From NCBI RefSeq assembly GCF_018449695.1, contig NZ_JAAVUY010000002.1:1-64000 (forward strand): a DNA stretch of 64,000 nt, read 5' to 3'. The stretch is from Bradyrhizobium sp. dw_411. Lineage in GTDB: Bacteria; Pseudomonadota; Alphaproteobacteria; Rhizobiales; Xanthobacteraceae. Within the stretch, counting starts at the first letter, position 1. Each line of letters starts with the position of its first letter. The position numbers and the translations under genes were made by a program. A model generated the notes under the pieces. It did not search any database. It was given only the letters and a program-made list of their open reading frames with translations, and was not told the origin of the DNA. Shown here piece by piece: positions 8,322 through 16,167 of the stretch.

Positions 8322-9455
8322 ATGTCGACTGCATTTCAGGAGAAACTTCGTACATGGACCATGGTCGCCGCCGGGGTCGGGGCGTTGTTGTGCGGATCAG
8401 GGATGGTCGGCACCGCGACCGCCCAAAATTCCGGACCATGGGGTGGGGGCGACAATCCCGCCGCCAAACAGGCCGATGTCGATTATGAGAATTACACCTT
8501 CAGAAGCGGCGAGAAACTCGACAAGGTTCGCATCCACTACGCGACCATGGGGACGCCGCATCGCGGGAAAGACGGCGAAGTCGACAATGCGGTGCTGGTC
8601 CAGCATTGGACCGGGGCCGACAGCCGCGCGGTGCTGACGCCGCTCTACACGAAAAGCCTGTACGATCCCGGTCAGCCGCTGGACGCTCAGAAATACTATC
8701 TGATCTTCACCGACAATGTCGGCCATGGCCGGTCGAGCAAGCCGAGCGACGGACTGCGAACCAAATTCCCGAATTACGGCTACCTCGACATGGTGGATCT
8801 GCAGCACCGGCTGGTGACCGAGACGCTCGGCATCAAACGCCTTCACGCCATCCTGGGGATGTCGATGGGCGGCATGAACGCGTGGCAATGGGCGGAAGCC
8901 TATCCCGATGCGATGGATGGCGTGATGCCCGTCGTGACGCTACCCATCAAGGTGTCGGGGCGGAATCTGATCTGGCGCCGGATGGCGATCGATTACATCA
9001 AGGGCGATCCCGAGTGGAACGATGGCAACTATAAAGGCTCGTTGAGGGGCTGGACCCAGGCCTATGAATTGCTGCGCCTGATGATCGACGGCGTTCCGCA
9101 TATGCAGGCGATTGCGCCAGATGGCGCCGGTGCGGACAAGTTCATCGCCGAAGCCAAGGCGCAGTCGGCGGCGGCAAATCCCACGGATGTGCTCTACTCG
9201 CTCAAATCGTCGGCCGATTACGATCCCGAGCCGGAACTCGGCAAGATAAAGGCAAAACTGTTCGCGTTGAATTTCGGTGACGACGAGTTCAATCCGGACG
9301 AATTGAATTTACTCGAGACGTTGACGCCGCGCGTCAAGAACGGCCGTTACGTCGTGCAACCGGGCTCGCCGGAGTCATTCGGCCATCTGACGATGGCTCA
9401 CCCGGAGCTTTGGTCAAAGCATGTCGCTGAGTTCATGCGCGAACTGGGCGATTGA
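8322..9455 (+). CDS. exported alpha/beta hydrolase, MetX (homoserine O-acetyltransferase)-like
   Basis: A 377-residue protein with an N-terminal signal sequence: TWTMVAAGVGALLCGSGMVGTATA, cleavage near AQN at about 35. The core follows the MetX-type hydrolase pattern: HYATMGTPH, NAVLVQHWTG, IFTDNVGHGRSSKPSDGL, and the elbow GMSMGGMNAWQWAEAYPD with nucleophile S181. The C-terminal acid is in FGDDEFNPDEL and the histidine in FGHLTMAHPE. Cytosolic homoserine transferases have no signal peptide, so an exported esterase or acyltransferase on an unknown substrate is more likely. It is divergent from marR and probably regulated by it. Confidence 0.87.
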   Translation: MSTAFQEKLRTWTMVAAGVGALLCGSGMVGTATAQNSGPWGGGDNPAAKQADVDYENYTFRSGEKLDKVRIHYATMGTPHRGKDGEVDNAVLVQHWTGADSRAVLTPLYTKSLYDPGQPLDAQKYYLIFTDNVGHGRSSKPSDGLRTKFPNYGYLDMVDLQHRLVTETLGIKRLHAILGMSMGGMNAWQWAEAYPDAMDGVMPVVTLPIKVSGRNLIWRRMAIDYIKGDPEWNDGNYKGSLRGWTQAYELLRLMIDGVPHMQAIAPDGAGADKFIAEAKAQSAAANPTDVLYSLKSSADYDPEPELGKIKAKLFALNFGDDEFNPDELNLLETLTPRVKNGRYVVQPGSPESFGHLTMAHPELWSKHVAEFMRELGD

Positions 9456-9473
9456 TCCGTCGCTGACCCTGGC

Positions 9474-9770
9474 CTAACCCGAACCGATACGTTTCCTGAG
9501 TTCCGGTTGCCGCGCGAGAACATCGCCCAGCCACGGTACGGTTCGCTCAGCCGTGTCCAGGGCTTGGTCTGCTGAACGGTAGGTGACGTCTGAATAGTAC
9601 TGCACCGGCGTCCATTCCCCGCGGTCTTCGACGTCTCGCCGAAATTCCTCGAACCCGTAGCTGCCGTCCGGTCGCGAGAAAATATCGACGCATCGGTCGT
9701 GGTCGGAATTCTCGACGCTGACAAAGACGGTCCATGATTTGTCGATGCGCTTTGACATGAAGCCTTTCAT
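9474..9770 (-). CDS. conserved small hypothetical protein
   Basis: A 98-residue reading frame starting MKGFMSKRIDKSWTVFVSVEN. The body CVDIFSRPDGSYGFEEFRRDVEDRGEW and VTYRSADQALDTAERTVPWL has a coding look (non-repetitive, amphipathic) resembling small proteins in related bradyrhizobia. No domain is recognised. A second ATG at 9758, preceded by AAAGG, would give 94 residues. The frame stays open upstream to 10193, but that part runs opposite to a permease remnant and shows no protein-like character, so it is excluded. The gene converges with the MetX-like hydrolase gene. Confidence 0.65.
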   Translation of the reverse strand: MKGFMSKRIDKSWTVFVSVENSDHDRCVDIFSRPDGSYGFEEFRRDVEDRGEWTPVQYYSDVTYRSADQALDTAERTVPWLGDVLARQPELRKRIGSG

Positions 9771-9847
9771 GAGTTCGTCGCGAAGTCGGCGCAGGGTGGT
9801 CGCGCTTGCTGCGCCAAGCGCGGAGACATTGATTTTTACCGAATAAC

Positions 9848-10070
9848 CCTTAAAAATCGCGGTGCGCAGCCTGCCCGTGGTGCTGATCCGGATGGCAAAA
9901 GTGTTGCGGCTTTCGCCGGACCGCGCAATGCTTTGGGTATTGGTGCCGGCCTGCCTGCCGGATATCGTCGATGGTCTGCGGATCGGCTTTTCCCTGTTGT
10001 GGTGATGGCGATTGCGGCCAACACATTGATGCTGCGCTTCGGCGGGCGCGTTGCGCGCCGCACGGACTGA
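9848..10070 (+). pseudogene. 3' remnant of an ABC-transporter permease gene
   Basis: A plus-strand frame with no start reads IRMAKVLRLSPDRAMLWVLVP, then ACLPDIVDGLRIGFSLL. This is the cytoplasmic coupling loop and following membrane strand of NitT/TauT-type permeases. It aligns with LGASQRDMTVKIGIPRSMPY of the intact permease at 11-11.8 kb. The frame hits a stop at about 10001. The next frame from about 9996 continues VVVMAIAANTLMLRFGGRVARRTD and stop, like a permease C terminus. A frameshift plus internal deletion, and loss of the whole 5' part, make this a relic. It ends 28 bases before the ICL-like gene, suggesting that gene once belonged to a transporter operon. Confidence 0.55.
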
Positions 10071-10098
10071 ATTGTTTTCTCGCGACAGGAGACACAGC

Positions 10099-10965
10099 AT
10101 GGCAAATCCAACAACAATCCTCAAGACGATATTCACCAAACGCAAGGCGACGATCCTTCCGGGCGCCGCGAACGGCCTGTTTGCCCGGATCATCGAGGAT
10201 CTCGGCTATGAAGCCGTGTATGTCACGGGAGCGGGCGTCGCCAACATGTATCTCGGCGCGCCCGATATCGGCTTGACCACGCTGACGGAAATAGCGGGCC
10301 ACGTCGCAGCCATCGCCGACGCTGTTGCGGTGCCGTTGCTGGTCGACGCCGATACCGGCTTCGGCAATGCAGTCAATATGGTGCGTACCGTGAAGGTGCT
10401 GGAGCGGGCGGGCGCTGCCGGACTTCAGATCGAGGATCAGGTTTTCCCGAAGAAGTGTGGTCATTTCGACGGCAAGGCGGTCGTTCCCCTGGAAGAGATG
10501 CTGTCGAAGATCAAGGCCGCCGTCGATACCCGCCGCGATGGCGATCTGCAGATCGTGGCGCGCACCGACGCGCGGGCGATCCTCGGGCTGCAGGCCGCGA
10601 TCGATCGGGCCGGTGCGATGATCGAAGCCGGCGCCGATGTGACCTTCGTCGAAGCGCCGATCTCTGCCGAGGAGTTGGCCGAGATCGCCGGCGCGCTTTC
10701 CGTACCGCAGGTCGCTAACATGGTGTTCGGTGGCCGCACCCCGGAATTGGGACGGGAGAAATTCGCAGAACTCGGTTTCGGCTGCGTGCTTTATGCCAAC
10801 GCTGCCTTGCAGGCGGCGCTCAAAGCCTCGCACGATGTGCTGGCCGCGTTGCAACGCGACGGCTCGCTCGCTTCCGTGGCCGATCGTCTGGCCGATTTTG
10901 AAGTCCGGCAGCAGGCGGTCGCGAAACCAAAATACGACGAACTCGAGCGCCGCTATCGTTCATGA
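10099..10965 (+). CDS. isocitrate lyase/PEP mutase superfamily enzyme
   Basis: A 288-residue TIM-barrel enzyme with ribosome site ACAGGAG. Substrate and metal motifs of the superfamily are clear: VTGAGVAN, LLVDADTGFGN (metal aspartates), GLQIEDQVFPKKCGHFDGK with the KKCGH catalytic-cysteine loop, IVARTDAR, and FVEAP. The KKCGH loop places it with lyases (2-methylisocitrate, dimethylmalate or related 2-alkylmalate lyases) rather than phosphonate mutases or plain oxaloacetate decarboxylases. It converges with the UbiD/ABC operon. A decayed permease gene lies immediately upstream. It probably cleaves a branched malate-type acid to pyruvate or a similar ketoacid plus a carboxylate. Confidence 0.88.
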   Translation: MANPTTILKTIFTKRKATILPGAANGLFARIIEDLGYEAVYVTGAGVANMYLGAPDIGLTTLTEIAGHVAAIADAVAVPLLVDADTGFGNAVNMVRTVKVLERAGAAGLQIEDQVFPKKCGHFDGKAVVPLEEMLSKIKAAVDTRRDGDLQIVARTDARAILGLQAAIDRAGAMIEAGADVTFVEAPISAEELAEIAGALSVPQVANMVFGGRTPELGREKFAELGFGCVLYANAALQAALKASHDVLAALQRDGSLASVADRLADFEVRQQAVAKPKYDELERRYRS

Positions 10966-10981
10966 TGGCGTCGGCGGTAGT

Positions 10982-11764
10982 TCAGCCGCCAAATTGCTGA
11001 AGCGTTGCCGAGCCTCGCACCGACCATGCCGTCATGCGGCGTTCAAAGATATCGAAAATCGCATACATGCCGACGCCCATGATGCCGACGACGAAGAGGG
11101 CCGCGAATACCAGCGAGACGTTGAAATTCGAGCTCGCGATCAGCATCACATTGCCGATGCCGTTGTTGCCGGCAACGATTTCCGCGATCACGGAGCCGAC
11201 AAACGCCAGCGTCACCGCGATCTTCAACGAGGCGAAGAAATAGGGCATCGATCGCGGGATTCCGATCTTGACCGTCATATCACGCTGCGAGGCGCCGAGC
11301 GACCGCATCACCTCCAGCAGTTCCGGTTCGATCGTCGCAAATGCGGTCGCGATATTGGCGACGATCGGGAAGAACGAGAGCATGAACGCAGTGATTACCG
11401 CGGGCACGGTGCCGGTGCCGAACCAGATCACGAAGATCGGCACCAATGCGGCTTTCGGCACGCTGTTGAAGCCGACCAGCAATGGATACAGCGCGCTGTA
11501 GGCGAGGCGGGATGAGCCAACGACAATCCCAAGCGCCATCCCGAACACCACGGCGACCACGAAACCCAGCAGCGTCGTGGAGAGTGTTGCGAGGCCGTTG
11601 ATAAATAGCGCGTAGCGATAGGTATACAGCGCCTTGAGCACTTCCCAGGGGGTCGGCAGCACGAACGTCTTGATGTCGAACGCCACCACAGCCAGCCACC
11701 AGGCGGCGACCAGCACGGCCGCGGTCAGCCATGGCGCAAGGCGTTGCAGCGAATTGGCGCTCAT
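10982..11764 (-). CDS. ABC transporter permease (NitT/TauT type)
   Basis: A 260-residue inner-membrane permease. About six membrane helices are visible (LAPWLTAAVLVAAWWLAVVAF; LSTTLLGFVVAVVFGMALGIVVG; LVPIFVIWFGTG; AVITAFMLSFFPIVANI; the TM after the EAA loop; LVFAALFVVGIMGVGMYAIF). The coupling loop reads EVMRSLGASQRDMTVKIGIPRSMPY. The start at 11764 overlaps the ATPase stop (ATGA), showing translational coupling; the upstream extension is in the ATPase gene. It forms the channel with the ATPase at 11761 and the binding protein at 12591, last gene of the UbiD operon. Confidence 0.93.
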   Translation of the reverse strand: MSANSLQRLAPWLTAAVLVAAWWLAVVAFDIKTFVLPTPWEVLKALYTYRYALFINGLATLSTTLLGFVVAVVFGMALGIVVGSSRLAYSALYPLLVGFNSVPKAALVPIFVIWFGTGTVPAVITAFMLSFFPIVANIATAFATIEPELLEVMRSLGASQRDMTVKIGIPRSMPYFFASLKIAVTLAFVGSVIAEIVAGNNGIGNVMLIASSNFNVSLVFAALFVVGIMGVGMYAIFDIFERRMTAWSVRGSATLQQFGG

Positions 11765-12558
11765 GGCTGTTTTCCCGGGCCGATGTGGTTGCGCAGGTCC
11801 TGGACCAGTTCGACGAAATGCGGCTGGAAGGTCGACGCCAATGTGCATGGGCGGGGCAGATCGACGGAGCGGCTCTTGATGATCCGGCCGGGCCGCGCAC
11901 TCATGACGTGAACGGTTTGTGCTAGAAAAACGGCTTCACGCAATTCATGCGTCACCAGCACGATCGTGCATTTGCGGAAAGCCCATAATTCCTGCAGCAC
12001 GTCCCACAACTCTTCGCGCGTAAAAGTGTCCAGCGCCGCGAAGGGTTCGTCGAGCAACAGGATCGAGGGCTCGTGGATCAGGGCGCGACATAGTTGCGCG
12101 CGCTGCTGCATGCCGCCCGACAATTGCCAGGGCATGCGATCGGCGAAGTCCGACAGGCCGACCTTGGCTAGCAGGGTTTCCGCGCGGTCGCGATTTTGCG
12201 CGCGGTCCTCTTTCTGGCGGCTGCGGTAGGGCTCGACGATCTCCAGCGGCAGCATCACATTGTCGCGGATGTTGCGCCACGGCAGCAGCGTCGCGTTCTG
12301 GAAGGCCATGCCGACCGTCTTGAGCGGCCGTATCACTTCCTCATTATCGACCTTGACGCTGCCCCGATTGGGCCGGACCAGCCCGGCAATCAGCTTGAGC
12401 AGGGTCGATTTTCCGCAGCCGCTTGGCCCGACAAGGGCGAGGAATTCGCCGTGCGCGATGCTGAGATTGGCCGAAGACACCGCCAGCGTGCCTTCACCCG
12501 GGTTTGAACCAGCAGATCCATAGATCAGATCGACATCGGTCAGCTGGATAAACGTCAT
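11761..12558 (-). CDS. ABC transporter ATP-binding protein (NitT/TauT type)
   Basis: A 265-residue nucleotide-binding subunit. Walker A is GPSGCGKST (44-52), the Q-loop is AFQNATLLPWR, the signature is LSGGMQQRAQLCRAL, Walker B is ILLLDEPFAALD, and the switch histidine is in LVTHELREAV. The domain resembles SsuB/TauB/NrtD proteins that energise import of sulfonates, nitrate or aromatic acids. It sits between the binding-protein gene and the permease gene and overlaps the latter by four bases. ATP hydrolysis occurs on the cytoplasmic face. Confidence 0.95.
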   Translation of the reverse strand: MTFIQLTDVDLIYGSAGSNPGEGTLAVSSANLSIAHGEFLALVGPSGCGKSTLLKLIAGLVRPNRGSVKVDNEEVIRPLKTVGMAFQNATLLPWRNIRDNVMLPLEIVEPYRSRQKEDRAQNRDRAETLLAKVGLSDFADRMPWQLSGGMQQRAQLCRALIHEPSILLLDEPFAALDTFTREELWDVLQELWAFRKCTIVLVTHELREAVFLAQTVHVMSARPGRIIKSRSVDLPRPCTLASTFQPHFVELVQDLRNHIGPGKQP

Positions 12559-12590
12559 GGATCAAATTCTCGGGGTAAATAATCGCAATG

Positions 12591-13613
12591 CTACTGGATC
12601 ATTCGATCCTTGAGCGGCGGCAGAAAGGACGGATCGAAAACTTCCGCCACGGTGGGTTGTCTCGGCAGATTGTAGGCCTTGGAAATGACCGCAATCATCT
12701 TGCCAAGCCGCTCCGCATCCATGTCGCCATAGCCGGATTTTTTAACATTCTCGGTGAGAATGCAGCAGTTCATCGCGACACGAAGCCGCTCGCGCTCGAT
12801 ATCAGCATTCAATAGCGGCTCGAACGCCAGCGCGGCTTTCACGCCCAGCTCGGGATCGCGGGCGACGTCCTGCAGGCCCTTGACGGTCGCGCGCAGGAAA
12901 CCTTTGACGGCTTCGGGCTTTTCTTTGAGGAAGCGCGGCGATGCGGCAACGGAATTGCCATAGAGCTGAAGTCCATAATCCTTGTACATGAAGTAGCCGA
13001 TGTCGGATTCCTTGACGCCCTTGGCTTGCAGTTCCAGCAGCGAATTGAAGATTTGCCCGGGGATCGCGTCGACCTTGCCCTGCACCAGCAGGACCTCGCG
13101 AAGGCTCGGCTCGATATTCTGGATCTGCATCGAGGAGACATCGATGCCGGTTTGGCCGGCGAACACCGGAAACAGCTTGAATGTGGCATCGTTGGCCGCC
13201 GATCCCAGTTTTTTGCCATTCAGTTGTTTGGGATCGGTGATCCCGCTCGATTTCAACACGATGATCGCAGCCGGAGCCTGCTCGTATCCGCTCATCAGCA
13301 CGGGAAAAGCCTGACCCGGGTTTTTCGAGTTGAAATCCAGCACGACATTGATGTCGGGGAAGCCCATGTCGTAGGTGTCGGATGCGAGCTGGCGGACCAC
13401 TTCGGCCGAGCCCTTTCCGCGATCGATGCTGACATCGAGGCCTTCGGCCTTGTAGTAGCCCTTCTGCAGCGCGACGAAGAAAGCGCTGTGGGTGGCGCCG
13501 GGAATCCAGTCGAGCGTGAAACGGATTTTTGTTTGGGCGCTGGCGGCTTGGGGCGCCGAGATGATCGCGAGAACGGCCGCGATGATCAAAGCAAGACCGC
13601 GTCGGTATGTCAT
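12591..13613 (-). CDS. ABC transporter substrate-binding protein (NMT1/THI5-like)
   Basis: A 340-residue periplasmic binding protein. The signal peptide is LALIIAAVLAIISAPQAASA, cleavage before QTK. The mature protein begins IRFTLDWIPGATHSAFFVALQKGYYKAEGLDVSID, the typical NMT1/THI5-like opening found in carriers for pyrimidines, riboflavin precursors, aromatic acids and sulfonates. GFPDINVVLDFNS and AIIVLKSSGITDPKQLNGKKLG follow. It is the second gene after ubiD, so it likely captures the carboxylic acid that UbiD decarboxylates. This link is inferred from the operon. Confidence 0.92.
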   Translation of the reverse strand: MTYRRGLALIIAAVLAIISAPQAASAQTKIRFTLDWIPGATHSAFFVALQKGYYKAEGLDVSIDRGKGSAEVVRQLASDTYDMGFPDINVVLDFNSKNPGQAFPVLMSGYEQAPAAIIVLKSSGITDPKQLNGKKLGSAANDATFKLFPVFAGQTGIDVSSMQIQNIEPSLREVLLVQGKVDAIPGQIFNSLLELQAKGVKESDIGYFMYKDYGLQLYGNSVAASPRFLKEKPEAVKGFLRATVKGLQDVARDPELGVKAALAFEPLLNADIERERLRVAMNCCILTENVKKSGYGDMDAERLGKMIAVISKAYNLPRQPTVAEVFDPSFLPPLKDRMIQ

Positions 13614-13653
13614 GCTATTCTCCTGAAAGGATAATGGAGAGAGATTCCCGGGA

Positions 13654-15045
13654 TCAGGCCGTCACGCCGGCGTTACCCAGAATTTGCCGTGCCCTGGTGC
13701 GCTGCGCGTCGGAAATCGTCAGGCGTTCGGCGAAATTCTCATTGAGCGGTGCGGTCGCATCGATGCCCATTTTGGTGACCGTAAAGGTCTTGGGATCGGA
13801 GGTCGGATCGATGATGGCCGATTTGACGCCCGGCACGAGGAAGATGTCTTTCTCGGCGCGGACTCGCGTAGCGACGGCCCACATCACATCTTCCATGTCG
13901 AAGATGTCGACGTCGTCATCCACCACAATGACGTGCTTAGTGTAAAGTTCGGTTCCCAGCGCGGTCAGCATCGCCATCTTCGGCTCGCCCTCTGCAATCT
14001 TCTTCATCGAGACGATTGCAAGAAACGCGCCGCAGGTTTTGTGCGGGACGTGCACCGCTTTCACATTGGGCAGGTTGCGGCGCAGCGCATTGAGGATTTC
14101 ACCCTCGCGGGTGATGCAGGAGATCAGGATGTGGTCGCGCGACATGCCGGAAACCACGCTGTGAAACAGCGCGTCGCGACGCATCCGGACCCGGTGCGCG
14201 ACAAAGACATTTTGCGTGCTGCGATAAGAGGCATATCCGGTGAATTCCCCGAACGGACCCTCCGGCTCGTGCACGCCTGCGAGAATCTCCCCCTCGATGA
14301 CGATTTCGGCGCCTGCCGGGACTTCGATATTGTTGACGCCGCAACGCGCCAGACGATACGGCTCGCCGAACAATCCGCCGATGATTTCGTACTTTCGAAC
14401 ATGAGGCGGATAGGCATAGACCATCGAACCCATGTAATGCAGCGGATGGGTTCCGATCACGATCGCGGCGGGAAGCGACTGGCCGCGCGCTTCGGCGCGC
14501 CGATGAAATTCATACATGCGCCGGCGCGAATGCAGCGATATTCCGAGCCGGTTCTTGCCTTTCAGCATCAGCCGATGAAAGCCTGTCGTGTCGACGCCGG
14601 TTTCGGGATCGCGCGCGCAGATCTGGCCCGCGGTGATATAGGGCGCGGCGTCGACTGAAAATTGAAAGGGAATCGGCAGTTGGGTGAGATCGACCTGATC
14701 GCCCTCCAGCACGATATCGTCCCACGCCCCCCTTGAGACCACTTCGCAGGGAATGTAGTTCTGGCACCGATCGCGAAACGCGGTGGGCAGATTGCGGGCT
14801 TCGGCATTGAGGCAGTGCGCCAGCAGCTTTCGATTACCGGCAATGTTGGTCACAACAGGGGTTTTGGTGCCCTCGATATTTTCAAAGATCACAACCGGGC
14901 TCTTGCCGAGGCGATCCAGCTCAAACACTACCGAGGTCATTTCGAGGTTGCGGCTGACCGGCTCCCGGATTCGCAGAATTTCTTCGGGAAATTCCTGTTC
15001 CACGGTTTCAAGAAATCCACGCAAGCTTTGATTGTCGTTGGTCAA
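13654..15045 (-). CDS. UbiD-family (prenyl-FMN) decarboxylase
   Basis: A 463-residue UbiD-family enzyme. The catalytic region EPEGPFGEFTGY is at 260-271, with the paired glutamates of the Arg-Glu-Glu triad. The arginine is in KNRLGISLH (R166), and IVIGTHPLHYMGSM and VVDDDVDIFDMEDVMWAVATR are family landmarks. These enzymes (de)carboxylate aromatic or alpha,beta-unsaturated acids using prenylated FMN made by UbiX, which is not in this window. It is first in an operon with a complete NitT/TauT-type importer, so a catabolic role on an imported acid is more likely than ubiquinone synthesis. Expression is probably controlled by the divergent GntR through the palindrome at 15071. Confidence 0.92.
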   Translation of the reverse strand: MTNDNQSLRGFLETVEQEFPEEILRIREPVSRNLEMTSVVFELDRLGKSPVVIFENIEGTKTPVVTNIAGNRKLLAHCLNAEARNLPTAFRDRCQNYIPCEVVSRGAWDDIVLEGDQVDLTQLPIPFQFSVDAAPYITAGQICARDPETGVDTTGFHRLMLKGKNRLGISLHSRRRMYEFHRRAEARGQSLPAAIVIGTHPLHYMGSMVYAYPPHVRKYEIIGGLFGEPYRLARCGVNNIEVPAGAEIVIEGEILAGVHEPEGPFGEFTGYASYRSTQNVFVAHRVRMRRDALFHSVVSGMSRDHILISCITREGEILNALRRNLPNVKAVHVPHKTCGAFLAIVSMKKIAEGEPKMAMLTALGTELYTKHVIVVDDDVDIFDMEDVMWAVATRVRAEKDIFLVPGVKSAIIDPTSDPKTFTVTKMGIDATAPLNENFAERLTISDAQRTRARQILGNAGVTA

Positions 15046-15070
15046 GGTCAGCTCCTTCCGTGAAATTCAT

Positions 15071-15091
15071 CTTATCAGCTTATATGATAAG
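15071..15091. promoter_or_regulatory. inverted repeat CTTATCA-N7-TGATAAG, candidate GntR operator
   Basis: Perfect 7-base arms separated by 7 bases, starting 26 bases upstream of the ubiD start and facing the divergent gntR at 15301. Location and symmetry fit a dimeric FadR-type GntR repressor site over the ubiD promoter. Binding is inferred. Confidence 0.55.
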
Positions 15092-15300
15092 TCGGGTCTG
15101 GCGAGCCTGTTTTGCAGGTACTTCACCCGTTATGACGCTCAGATTCTGGGCTGACTGCACAACGCAAAGGCAGGCGGTATGCGCGGATGGGGCGCGATGC
15201 GAATGCGGTAGCCGGTCCGGCAACGCGGTGCAGTTCGCGGTTGTGGGGGAAGCGATTTATGTGTGAAATGTTGCAATGAAGTTACGAGAACAGAATCGTC

Positions 15301-16104
15301 ATGGTCGCTAAAGGCGCCGAGCAGGCGCTCTCACCGCAGAGCCTCACCGATCGCATTACCGTGACGTTGCGCGAGCACATCGTCGGTGGCAAATACGCGC
15401 CGGGGCGGCAGCTTCCCGCCGGCAAGGATCTTGCCCAGGCGTTCGGTGTCAGCATCACCGTGATCCGCGAAGCGCTGTCCCGCCTCAAGGCAGACGGTCT
15501 GGTCGCGTCGCGACAAGGCAAGGGGGTTTTTGTTGCGAATGATTCAAAGGCCCGTCCGTTTCGCCTAGTCAAGTCGAATGGTACGCGGCGGGCGCTGCTG
15601 GAAATCTTCGAACTGCGGATGGGGGTTGAAGTGCAGGCGGCGAGCCTGGCGGCGAAGCGACGGACCGCGCGCGATCTCGCTGTCATGACCAAGCATTTAA
15701 AGGCGATGCAGCCGTCGCCAAAGTCGTTCGATCAGGCGTTGGTGGCGGACCTCGCTTTTCACCGTGCGATTGCAGAGGCGACGCGCAATCCCCTGATTGT
15801 CAGCTTCATGGAATTTCTTCAGCCGCATCTGCATGAGTCGATTGCGCTGGCGCGCAGCAATTCGGCACGGAGGCCGGAAACCGAAATCGCGGCCTATCAG
15901 GAACACCGCGAGATCTTCGAGGCCATCAAGGCCGGGGATCAGCGGCGCGCACGGACGGCGGTGCGCCGCGTGCTGGATGGCAGTTTGCGACGGCTGAGCG
16001 AAGGCGGACAGTTGCAGGCGGATTTTGGGTCGCGAGCCGCGGAGTATGCGCCTCGGCGGCAGGTACGATCGATTCGTGCCAAAACAGCATCGAACAAAAG
16101 ATGA
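15301..16104 (+). CDS. GntR-family regulator, FadR subfamily (FCD domain)
   Basis: A 267-residue regulator. The N-terminal winged helix at 12-78 reads SLTDRITVTLREHIVGG, ... LPAGKDLAQAFGVSITVIREALSRLKADGLV. The C-terminal FCD ligand domain has the metal-site pattern DLAFHRAIAEATRNP and YQEHREIFEAIKAGD, with ARTAVRRVL. FCD regulators usually bind a carboxylic-acid effector and repress the adjacent pathway. It is divergent from the UbiD/transporter operon, whose promoter carries a matching inverted repeat. The start at 15301 lacks a strong ribosome site but begins the conserved domain at the right distance. Confidence 0.92.
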   Translation: MVAKGAEQALSPQSLTDRITVTLREHIVGGKYAPGRQLPAGKDLAQAFGVSITVIREALSRLKADGLVASRQGKGVFVANDSKARPFRLVKSNGTRRALLEIFELRMGVEVQAASLAAKRRTARDLAVMTKHLKAMQPSPKSFDQALVADLAFHRAIAEATRNPLIVSFMEFLQPHLHESIALARSNSARRPETEIAAYQEHREIFEAIKAGDQRRARTAVRRVLDGSLRRLSEGGQLQADFGSRAAEYAPRRQVRSIRAKTASNKR

Positions 16105-16167
16105 TGCGACGACGATCGGAGCAATTCGGGATACCCCTGACTTGCTCCGATCGATCAACGCTTCCTG

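Noticed and set aside
9771..10193. Upstream extension of the hypothetical protein at 9474
   Set aside because: Open only because of high GC. It runs antisense to the permease remnant and contains no recognisable domain.
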